Assembly: GCF_016808335.1 (NCBI RefSeq)
Contig: NC_053144.1
Span: 68,495,400-68,559,399, forward strand
DNA: 64,000 nucleotides
Source of the DNA: Panicum virgatum
Lineage: Eukaryota > Streptophyta > Magnoliopsida > Poales > Poaceae
Direction: 5' to 3'
Shown: positions 46,032 through 56,900 of the stretch, in pieces
How the letters are laid out: each line of letters begins with the position of its first letter
Position numbering within the stretch: the first letter of the stretch is position 1
Notes under the pieces: model-generated
What the model was told of the DNA's origin: nothing
Seen by the model: the letters and a program-made list of their open reading frames with translations, nothing else
The model's database searches: none
Program-made: the position numbers and the translations under genes

Positions 46032-46776
46032 ATGTCCCATCGTTCGAGCCGAGTCCAGGGACTCCATGCTCAGGAAGACGGTGACGAGGTCAACCCGAGA
46101 AACCAAACCCCTCTGAATGTAGCCCCAGAAGCACCAGAAAATGGACACCTACCGCCGCCACCTCCCCCAGCCCCAGCACCCATTGATCTGGCAGCCATAC
46201 TGCAACAGCAGAACCAACTCCTTCAAGTTCTTGTGACCACTCTCACACCCCAAGCTCAAGGCAATCCTGGCAACAATAGACCTGCAATGCATTATAATGG
46301 CAATGGCAGTAGAATTGCAGATTTTAACCGCTTGCAGCCACCTAAGTTTGAATGATCTGATAACCCTATTGAGGCAGATGATTGGCTGCGAGAGATTGAA
46401 ATGAAGCTCGAAGTGGTCCATGCAGATGATAGAGACAAAGTTTTGCTCGCAGTACAACAGTTAAGGGGACCAGCCCTTGCTTGGTGGCAGAGTTACCGGG
46501 AAATAAATAAAAACGCCAACGAGATGGTATGGGCTGACTTTGTCAAGATCTTCAGAGAACATCACATTCCCAGCAGTGTTATGAAGCTCAAGAGGGATGA
46601 GTTCAGAAAGCTTCGTCAAGGTGGTATGAATGTGACGGAGTATCTTCATAAGTTCACGGAGTTGTCTCGTTATGCACCAGAGGATATCAATGATGATGAA
46701 AAGAAAAAAGAAGCTTTTTTTTGGTGGGCTTAACCCTGAAATCAGGACCTTGATTGAAGTCACCACCCACAGTGAC
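46032..46776 (+). pseudogene. Gypsy-2 gag, truncated and disrupted
   Basis: Starts MSHRSSRVQG at an ATG preceded by GACCGCAG. The Pro-rich N-terminal region and capsid segments (EADDWLREIEMKLEV, ALAWWQSY, RYAPEDINDDEKKK) are recognisable. A TGA at 46353-46355 interrupts the frame, and a T-rich homopolymer near 46713-46722 shifts it. The sequence ends at 46776, where an LTR remnant begins, so nucleocapsid and all of pol are deleted. Confidence 0.88.
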
Positions 46777-46878
46777 TAAAGCTCTGTATGACTCTGGACT
46801 CCACTTAATATAACATGTATTATGCCGGAGACTTTATTCGATAATTAATACATGGTTTAGCCTTGTCGGGGCGCTTCA
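46777..46878 (+). mobile_element. Gypsy-2 3' LTR remnant (102 bp)
   Basis: Matches the last part of the gypsy-2 5' LTR (from about 44742 to 44852) with a few substitutions and a 9-bp gap, ending GCGCTTCA. It joins truncated gag on the left and the bHLH-2 5' flank on the right at 46879. The gag-to-LTR junction is an internal deletion. Confidence 0.85.
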
Positions 46879-46916
46879 GTGGCGCTACCAACCGACGGCC
46901 GCGTTCATCACTTTGT

Positions 46917-46922
46917 TATAAG
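46917..46922 (+). promoter_or_regulatory. Putative TATA box of bHLH copy 2
   Basis: The same TATAAG and spacing as copy 1, within the only 113 bp of native 5' flank that remains. Upstream of 46879 is LTR sequence. Confidence 0.4.
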
Positions 46923-46991
46923 CTAAGCGTGAGGGTTTGTGCGGGGTAGCATCTAGTATCCGTGAGAGTGAGGAGGAGAGCTCGGCCGAGC

Positions 46992-48657
46992 ATGGAGCTC
47001 GACGAGGAGACGTTCTTGGACGAGCTCATGTCGCTGCGGCGGGAGGCGGCGCCGTGGCAGGGCTACCCCGGCGGCGTGATGATGAGCGACCTCCTCTTCT
47101 ACGGCGCCGACGCGAGAAGCGGCGGCGGCATGGACCTGCCGCCGTTCCAGGAGCTGGTGCCCATGCCGCCCGCGGCGCCCCCGCACGAGGAGTTCAACTT
47201 CGACTGCCTGAGCGAGGTGTGCAACCCTTACAGGAGCTCCGGCGTCGCCGCCCCGGGGGAGGCAGCGCCCGGCCAGACGCTCGTCGCTCCCCTCCACGAC
47301 GCCATGGTGGACGAGGAGCCGAGCGGTGATAAGGGGCAGTGCTACGGAGGCGGGGGCGGCTCCCCGACGTTCGTGTTCGGAGGAGGCGCCGGCGAGAGCT
47401 CGGAGATGACGCCCATCAGGGGTGTCGGCGGCCCCCACCACAAGACCAAGCTCCACGGCGCGCCGTCAAAGAATCTCATGGCTGAGAGGCGCCGGAGGAA
47501 GCGGCTCAACGACCGACTCTCCATGCTCCGCTCCATTGTTCCAAAGATCAGCAAGGTAATAAACAAAGCATCCGGGCGATCGATTGATCGACTAGCTAGC
47601 TTTAATTTGTAGTTAAGGTTTCATTATGCATGTATGTGATGACTAGCGACGACTAAAACCGATCGATCGTATATATGCTGGTGTCGCGGCTCGTCATCAG
47701 ATGGACAGGACATCCATTCTTGGGGACACCATTGACTATGTGAAGGAGCTGACAGAGCGGATCAAAGCCCTTGAGGAGGAGATCGGCGCCTCGCCGGAGG
47801 ACCTGAACCTTCTGAATACCTTGAAAGATTATTCGTCCAACAGTAACAATGAGATGATGGTGAGGAACTCCACCAAGGTATGCACGCCTCTCACATTCAC
47901 ATGCATACACTACACTCTCGAGTCCCGATCACTATGCATGTATCTAGCTCGACTGTAGAGCACGGCAATATTGATTGCTCTCTCTCTCTCTCTCCCACAC
48001 ACACACACAAACAAACAGCTGATGAGCTACTGATTTTTTTGATCCATGTGGCCGGCCGGGTCGTCACAGTTCGACGTCGAGAAGCGGGACAACGGGAGCA
48101 CGAAGATCGAAATCTGCTGCCCCACAAACCCCGGGGTGCTGCTGTCCACGGTGAACGCGCTGGAGGTGCTGGGGCTGGAGATCGAGCAGTGCGTGGTGAG
48201 CTGCTTCAGCGACTTTGGCATGCAGGCCTCTTGCTTACAAGTAAGTAATAATAATCAAGGGGTTTTGCATTGTTTTACAAGTAAGTAAGATCTGAAATAC
48301 TGTTCCATATGCATGCTCTAGCTTGATTTCTTTTAGACATTGTAAGTGGGATATATAGATATATAGAACCCTTCCGATTTCTGATGTTAGAACCATAACT
48401 TGCATTTTGAGGCAAGAACCATAAATTTGTCTTTATAGGAAAAAACATGAAACAATTAAAACAGCTTCTAAAGCATTTGGAACACACCGAGAAGATGCAA
48501 TCGTTCATTGGCCTCATTAATCTAGCTCTACCTGTATGTTTTACAAGTATTTGTTGTCAATTTATGGTAGGAGGACGGGAAGAGGCAAGTGATAAGCTCC
48601 GGCGAGATAAAGCAGGCATTGTTTAGGAGTGCCGGGTATGGAGGGAGATGTCTCTAA
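46992..48657 (+). CDS. bHLH transcription factor, bHLH61/bHLH93-like, copy 2 (4 exons)
   Basis: Exons 46992-47555, 47701-47877, 48070-48240 and 48571-48657 encode 332 residues with intact GT-AG introns, as in copy 1. Six residues differ: G17R and three others in the N-terminal region, plus two in the last exon (STDEIKQ becomes SSGEIKQ). About four changes are silent, and the stop is TAA rather than TAG. The bHLH domain is unchanged. Intron 3 is about 190 bp longer than in copy 1. The coding sequence looks functional, but the native upstream promoter is gone: a gypsy LTR end lies 113 bp upstream of the ATG. Expression may therefore differ from copy 1. Confidence 0.92.
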
Positions 48658-49705
48658 CTCTCTATAGCAGGTCGAAATTTCATCCAGCGAATTGAATTGA
48701 ATTGAATATAAATCCGGTCGATTATTGGTCGTTCTTGTTCTTGATGACTTCCGTCCCGTGGCTTTGCTCCATGAATTAATATAGAGCTATATATATAGTA
48801 GTGTTCATCTATGAGTGTAGCTAGTATGAGCCATCTGAATCCCAGCAAATTAAAGATTTGCTCAGGTATTGTAAGTTGATCATTTCTTGTGGTTTGTATA
48901 ATTTTGGATCATGGCTTGTATGCAGTACTCCTGCTTGTATGTGGGATTATTGATACCATGTATCACGCGACATGGTTTGGGTTAAATGCCAAGAACCTGG
49001 ATTGTTTCTTATGTAAGTTTAGCTGTGGACTTTTGTTCTTTTCCTTCCAGGAAACGGTTCATACAGTTCTTAGATTTGTCATGGAGCTACCATATGCTCA
49101 TATGAGGAAACAGTAGTGTTATGTGGTTTTATTCCCTTTGCTAGCTTGGTGCTTAATCGCGAGTCAGCAACCGTATGCAGGCGCTGCTAAGTACATAGCA
49201 TATTGGGTAGAGAACAAGGAAGAACTTGGCCTGTTTATATGGCGATCCTGTTCCCTGATAGTTCAATGACGACATGCAAAGTATGTAAGCGCAGTAGTCT
49301 CTAGCTATATGCATTTTAGCACGTACACTAGTACATGGAATGATAGTGATTCGTTATTTTATGGTCCATGTAAACAGTAGAGATCCAAAATCGTACATGG
49401 ATGCGTGACAAAGAACAAATCGATGTCTGAATACACACAAATCGTACGGATATGGCTCTATGATGAAAATTCATTTTAAACTCTGAATATATATGCATAT
49501 GTGCCTCGTAACCAACTTGGGTACGTACATTCTCTTTTCTGCTTCTCGATTGCAATAGTTAAACCTGTCTATGATTTTCAACCGAAGGAGCATACATATT
49601 GTAAAAGATTAAAGTGCATGATCTCCTTAAACTTATTTGTATGAGGAACTTGCTCTTAAATTATATATTTGGACCCTTAAACTTGGTTTCATGTGCCATC
49701 TAATA

Positions 49706-49965
49706 CTCCCTCCATATAGGATTTAGATGTCGTTTTGGACAAGATTTGAGTCAAACATTGGGAATATAAATCATGAATAACTTTTAAGTTATTGAGTTTG
49801 GAAAAGTGGAAATTATATGAATAGATTTGTCCTAAGAAACACTTTCATAAAAATATACATATATCACTTTTGAACAAAAATTTTTATAAAAAATAAGCGG
49901 TCAAAGTTATGCTTTAAAGACTGTGTCGCTGTCCTAAACGTCATCTATTTACTATATGGAGGGAG
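49706..49965. mobile_element. Stowaway-like MITE, copy 2
   Basis: 260 bp with CTCCCTCC / GGAGGGAG ends and TA on both sides, at the position equivalent to 5091-5349. It was therefore present before the segmental duplication. Confidence 0.8.
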
Positions 49966-50549
49966 TAAGTCCTTATATATGCTTTCAAAATACATACCTG
50001 GATCCTTAAACTTGACTTCGGTTGTCATCAGGGTCTATGTACTCTCAAAATGCAGTGTCCTTCTTAAATAAATATAACTTCATTATACTCAAATAGATTA
50101 ACTTTTTTGCTTAGCATGTGTAGAAAATATTGATGTGTATCAACCAAGAAAGCTTGATGATTTTTCGCTTCTGACGCAATTCCTATCTTGCTAGGTGTAC
50201 ATGACAATTACGCTCGATTCTTGGAAGATTGTTAAAAAATTTAGTAACTTGTAGCTGTACTTTGCAAACTAGAATCAAACGCTTAGAAATGAAACACGCC
50301 ATGGCAGCAAAATGAGTAAAAAAAAAGAGGACAATGAAAGTAATGCTCGATTAAAAAGTATAACAATTTAATCCTATCATACTTTATTAGTTGGAGGCCC
50401 AATTGGCTAATTCCTAGCCCAGATAGAACCAAGCATTCGACCGGCTGGCTTGGTCCGATCCGGCCCAGGCATAAACGGTCGGGTTCACCGGCCAATCCTC
50501 TCCGCTTCCGACGCGGGACGGCCTCACCGCACGGAGAGGGGTCGACGCC

Positions 50550-53401
50550 ATGACGCCGGCCGCCATATCCCACCACCACCACCGCCTCCTCCTCCCCTTC
50601 CCGTCCCCGATCCAAACCCTAAACCCTTTCGCCACCTCCTCGCCTCGCCCCCGCCATCAACTCCCAAAATCCATCGTCATATCCCTATCGCCCCGACCAG
50701 CCTTCTCCTCTGCCTTCGCGGTCGCTGCCGTCGACGACGACGAGGATGTCGTCATCGGGGACTGCCTCGTGTTTGACGACGAGGCCTTCGAGGAACCGGA
50801 CCTCGACCTCCCCTCGTCCCCGCCGCCTCCGAGCGCCTCCCGATGCGGCCGGAGGGCGGAGGCCAGCTACGGTTCGAGCCTGGTGCCGGAGAGGTGGAGG
50901 GATGCCGCGGAGGAGATCAACCTGACGAAGAAGGAGAAGCGCCGCATATCTCATGGGCTGCGATTCGGGAGTCGCCTCGAGCGGCGGGCGCCCCCGGCCG
51001 TTGCCGCCCCTGACGAATTCCGCGCGTACCGCAAGGGGACGCTGCAAGGGGAGAGTGAGCACGTTGCAAATGTATACTGGGGGCCACTGGAGAGGACTCT
51101 TCCGCCGGCAGAGAAGGTGGAGGAGCCTCCGCCGCCGGAGCCGGGGACGCGTGTGGCCCCGAAGAACCCGAGGATGGGGATGGATGTTGGCAGCCTTGAG
51201 GACATTTCCGAGTTTTTTAGCAGTCGGGAGTATGTTCAGGGCGAGATGGAAGACAGCAAAGGCCCCAAAAGTGAGTTCTGATGACATGTTTTACGATATT
51301 GAAATGCTGCACCGATCAGCCCTTTTTTTTCTTTGGATTTTACAATAAAGAGTAGTTTAAATCGATCATTCAAATATAAAAACTCACTGCATCCACCAAT
51401 AACACCGCAACAGATAGAATCATGGCAGTTCATGAGCTTACATCAAATGGCAATGCAATAGCTCCTTCAGTGGTGATGCAATGTAGAATACGTGTGCTTT
51501 TACTGCTGTTGCCAGGTTCTTATATTACTGCAAATGGCTTTGGACAATTCTTCACACTCATACCTTACAGCAATCTATGCCCAAACAGATATTATCAATA
51601 GTGCGTTGCAAATTATATTGCCTCAGTAGACATGTTAGTTTCTCTAGCTATACTAGGATGGCTGATTGTTAGACAATGCCGCTTTTCTGAAAGAATACAT
51701 CACCTGCTGTTTGGCCAGTTGGATGAAGTAGAAGTTCATTTCGATACAACTTTCATTAATTTCTTATGTCATTCCTTTGTTTATTAATTATTATGCATAA
51801 CAATTACTTCTTTTATACTTCAGACCGTCAGAAGCTATTCTCGAATGAGGAGAAGGTTCTTCTGAACAAGCGAGTGCCTGATCTGGAAGCCGCTGCTTCT
51901 GTAAGCAATACGCCAATACCTATTCATAACAGTTCTGTTTTTGTTGAGTCAATAGTAATGTGTAGTAGTGGCTACTTTCTGAGTCATGAGAACCATGGAG
52001 ATTTTTATTTTTATACTCACTTCTTAAGACGTGTGGATCTTCTGCCTCTTAGCTTGGTTTATGATGATTTTTGTCATTTCAAGTTTACTTTCTTGTGTAA
52101 TGCGATCTTTTATCTATTCCTTGTAGAGTAAATGGCTTCCACTTCACACCCTTGCTGCATCTGGGGATTTCTATCTGTTGGAAAGTCTTTTAAAACATAA
52201 TGTGGACATAAATGCGCTTGATAAGGTAATTGTTACTGTTTAACCTTTTGCTTTGTGTGACTTCTTTGTTTTTTAGGTCATTACCGTTGATTTCACCTTT
52301 TTCTGGTTCCCTTAGGATGGTTTGCCAGCAATTCACAAAGCAATTCTTTCAAAGAAGGCTGCTATTATCAACTATCTTTTAAGGAACTCAGCAAATCCAT
52401 TCATCCAAGATAAAGTGAGTGCAGACCTTGTCTAACATGCTTGTAAACTGTTTATGTAGAACCTATTTGCAAGCAGCGTTATTTGGACCTGTCTTCATTA
52501 CTTTAGGTCCCTTGGTGCCTCGATCTGAAAGTTGGCTCTTTGAGTATTTGCCTTTTCTATTTCTGTATGCCAAAGTTTATTGCATTTGCCTTATTTAATC
52601 ATCATTGCTGTGATGATGAACTGGCATGCTCCTTGATTCCCTCTGGTCTGATGCAATATTATAGATGAGATTTATTTTCCATGTGTTTTATGTTTCTTGT
52701 CACTTGTGCTGATTTAATCCCACCAACTTCACAATTTTGGTGACACAGGATGGTGCAGCCCTAATGCATTATGGTGTCCAAACTGCATGCAGTCAGACCA
52801 TAAAGACTCTTTTGCTGTACAATGTTGACATCAACCATCCAGACGATGTATGCTAAGTTCTTGAAATATCTTGCTTTATTTTCTCTTCTGTTAGTTGGAC
52901 TAACTGCGTGGCTTCACCACTTGCAGTATGGATGGACACCTTTGCATCTTCCTGTACAAACACAGAGGACTGACATTGTGAAGCTACTGCTAATAAAGGG
53001 GGCCGATAGAACTCTGAAAACCAAAGTAAGTAAATTGAATATTCAACAGTTCTCAATTGATTTAGTAAGAACACATTTATGGAGGCTGAACTGAATTGTT
53101 TGTGAATCGCATTCGCTGAATTCTGAAATAACATCACATTGTCACCCCAATTTTTTCATTGTATTTTTCCATGGTAGTTACGATGCATTATGGCAGTCTA
53201 ATGTTTCCTATATTCTTCTGTAACAAGTGCTCTGCTAAATGGGGAATAATTTTGTTGGTGAATTCCTTTCAGGATGGATTGACCCCTTTGGAGTTGTGCC
53301 TCCGTCTAGGCCACCATGTGCGGACATATGAGCTTATCAAACTACTTAAAAGCTTCCGAGGACAAAAACAGCATGCTTCGGTTTACCTGGAGGGTGTGTG
53401 A
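50550..53401 (+). CDS. Plastid-type ankyrin-repeat protein (AKRP/EMB506-like), copy 2 (7 exons)
   Basis: Exons 50550-51270, 51824-51900, 52127-52225, 52316-52414, 52749-52847, 52927-53025 and 53273-53401 encode 440 residues, the same structure as copy 1. Only three coding differences were found, all missense and all at ankyrin consensus positions: T336A and A341G in the DGATLMHYA repeat, and A374P in the WTPLHLA repeat. A proline in the first helix of a repeat is likely to destabilise it. Splice sites and start are intact, so it is annotated as a gene, but the pattern suggests relaxed constraint on this copy. Exon 1 is identical to copy 1. Confidence 0.9.
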
Positions 53402-53833
53402 CCAGTTGGAGTCAATGAGGTTTATGGCCGAGATTGGCTTGCTGGGTGCCACTTTTCAGTGTACGGTATTGCTTTGAGTTTGAGGTAGGTACAGGCCAAC
53501 TAGATGTTTTTGATTCATTTATTTTCCTTTTTTGTTTTCTTTTTGTTGGCCTGACTGGACCAATTGGTTGCAGGAAGTAGTTTACCTTCAGAACTGAAAG
53601 CAATGACATGGCAGTGCTCCTGGCCTAGTTTTCAAAGAAAAAAAAACACTGAAAGCAATGAGTAGATCAGGTTACAGTTGAGATTGAGCCCATGAGATTG
53701 TTGATGACCAAACCTTTCCTTAGGTCAGCGCTCAACTATAATTGGGGGTGAGCCACTGAGCTATGACAAAATATATGTAATGAATGCCAAAAACTTTTAT
53801 CAGATTCGCATCTGTCTTCTCCTTTTGGTCCAT

Positions 53834-53957
53834 GGGACGCGTGTTTGGGACAGCCTGATCCCGGCCCAGTCAACGTGGGGGCGGGCCAGGAATTTGACTA
53901 GATTTCCGCCCTACCAACGTGCAATGGGCCATGATTGCACTGTCCCAAACAGGCCCT
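53834..53957. mobile_element. Small MITE with GTTTGGGACAG termini, copy 2
   Basis: The duplicate of the element at 9211-9335, with the same inverted ends and essentially the same sequence. Confidence 0.55.
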
Positions 53958-56900
53958 TAGGTGGAGACCTTTTTCACATTTATTCAATAGTTGTACGGGG
54001 TAGTATATGCAAAGAAACATGAGTTGTACCTACCCTTTTTCCCATATAGTTTGCTGTGATGGATTGGGAAATTCCGTTATTAAATATTGGATACATTGTT
54101 TCTGTGGTTGGCATTCTTTGTTTATTTTTTTCTCGATTGGTATTGTCTATGTTTTTCTTGTTGATTTTGGCACTTGCAGTTGCCACCTGGAATAGTTGAA
54201 CCCGCAACTATTCAAGTGTTGATTTTTCTTTTTTTTTTGGTTTTTTTACACAAGTTTTTTGTTCAACCACAAATTTTGCATGATGATAGATGTTTGCATA
54301 CTCTAACCATTCATATTTTTTATGCACCTATGTAGTAAGTTTGGTTACCCGGTACCGAGATGGTAATATTCTCCTGGAAACAAAGCCTGTTAGACTGACA
54401 CTGTCCGTAACATACATATTCGTTTTTGTTATTCCACCAACTTATCAATTGCTGATACGTTTGCAAACCTTGATCACAAAAGTACAAGGATGAGGATTTT
54501 ATGCACTCATGTCCATATGCTCGATGCAACTAATTTTGCTACCAGACTTTCAGATCTGAACTTCTCCCAGAAAACCCATGCCAGTTCTGTTGTCTTAAGA
54601 GTGCCTGGACAGTTTCTTTGGTCCCTGGGGTTGGTTGCCCATCTCAGCAGGCTTGATGGGCAATTACATGCATCAACTAAATTCCATTTGTACGCACCTT
54701 CTGATGAGCAACCAATGCCCCCAGCCCAGGATCTACTGCCGTACCCCCAACGATCCTGTCTAGCCCTTGCTTTCTTCATCCACACTCCATCTCCATGGTC
54801 CTTTTCTGGGCCGCCTTGAATGGCCTGCATTGCACGTCAAACATTCCCAGAGAGCAGAACTGCAGTTGCAGCTCCAGTAAATAATCGAAGCATGGTCCAG
54901 GAAAATGGTAATCAGCTCAAACCAACCCATTTAAGTCCCAGGAAAATGGTAGTCAGTCCAAAGGTTTTTCTTTTCTTTTTTTAAAAAAAAAATAAATAAA
55001 GACATGTCATGACCGCTACATTTTCTATAGAGAAAGGTGAAATGGGCGGCAAATCAAGTCACAGCAAGGTGAGCAGACCAGGGCGGACCATATGGGCATG
55101 TGGCGGAGTGGCGCTTGTCTCTGCCCAGACATTGATGAATCGGCGTGGGTACAGGACGGGAGCCCCCCCCCCCCCCCCCCCCCCCCTGCCGTGGCGGCCC
55201 GGGCGAGAAGAAGAGTAGGCGCGCGCGGTGGTGAGGTGACAGTTAGCGGGGGCAGGAAGGCAGCGCTAGGGCAAGCGCGTGGGGCTGGGCTGGGCTGGGC
55301 TGAGCGGGGGTTGGAGGAGTGAATGAGGGAATCTTTGTCTGACGCCATGGAGGCCAGGCCACGGCAGTCGGCAGGGCCTCCGACACTCCGGCCGTGCATC
55401 TCATCCTCCGGCTCCGGCCTCCGGCTGATCTATAGCTAGCAGCTGTCCCCTTTGATGCTTTTCCCTGCCTTCTCATTTACGCTCGTCTCATTACTTCCCC
55501 TAGTTACTCCTTTGCAAGTCCCAACTACCTACCCACGGGGATCTCGCCCTTTTGATTATTTACAGTAGTAGTAGTATATGGACACCGCGGCTCTTGCATA
55601 CATATACCCTGGGAAATACTAGTAGTACTACCAAATACAGTGACATAATCTATCAGAGGTGGTTGGGAGTATACATGCATGATGAATTACTTTCATCAGC
55701 CAACAACTCTTTTGACTATATGTAACCATGGGAGCACTGCATGCGTAAGCAAGAACATTTGAAATGTCCTCTCACTCACAGCCTGATCAGATGAATGTAT
55801 AATGTAGTATTTGGATTATTCGAACTACCAAATTATCCTGAGAGTCACCCAAGTAATGCAACCGCACTCTTTAATTTTGCAGATGCTCTCCATTCTCTCA
55901 AACGGGAAACCAAGTGGTATTTGCTGGCTCATCACATGTGGTTCACTATGGAGTAGTATGATCAGCGCTATCTTTTTATTTGTACAATTTAAGACAATCT
56001 ATATTGGTCTTATCAGATTTGGAGTATTATTTTACTATATATCTCTAAAACACGATTCCGGTGTCATTCCCCGGCCTCTCATCGCGCCACATCACTAGAA
56101 AAAAATCGACGGTCCGATCGGACCCTCGAACGGCCAGCATGCGCCGCTGTGCCGCCGCACCTCCCGCCGGCAGGAGGCCCGGTCCTCGCGCAGGAGTCCC
56201 GTCGCCGCCTGCTGCTCGCCGCCGCGCCCCTCCGCTACCGGCCTCGCACGCCGCCGGCCGTCCTCGGCTCCGCCGCTAGGAGGGCGCAGGGGAGTGGGGA
56301 GCGCCCCCACGAGCCGGCCGCCGCCGCCCGCTGCCAGCCCGAGCTCCGCCCCCCCGGCTGCAACCCCGCCGTCCGCCTGCCAGATCCGGGCGCCGGAGCC
56401 GCACCCCCCACCCATCTGCAGGTGAGTTGCTCAGGGCCTCGGCCTCACCGCCCGCTCAGATCCCGGCCGCCAGCCGCCCCCCATAGGCGCAGCCCCGGTT
56501 ACTTGCCCAGCGCGGGCACGGGCGCGGCCGCCGGCGCGGCTGTGGGCCCCCGGCTCGGAGCGCTTCCCCCAGCCCAGCGCGGGCGCGACCCCCCCACGCG
56601 GCCTGGTCAGAGGTGGAACCGCCTCCTCTCTATTTCCTCCGTGTGGACATGAGGAGATAAGGGAGAGAGAATGGAAAAAGTGGCGGTGTGGCCTTCCGAG
56701 AGGATAAGATCGGTGGGAGGCTCAGCCTCATTAATATTTGCTGACCAGACTGCAGCAGCTCGTGACCTCTGTCCACCGGCTCAAAAATAAAAGGCCTGAA
56801 GCCTTTTAAGCCCTTTTTCGATTAGATACACAAAGACTCTTGATTTGTGCATAATAGCAGCCCAAAGCCTGCTATAATATTCAATAGTGGTCTGAAGTCC

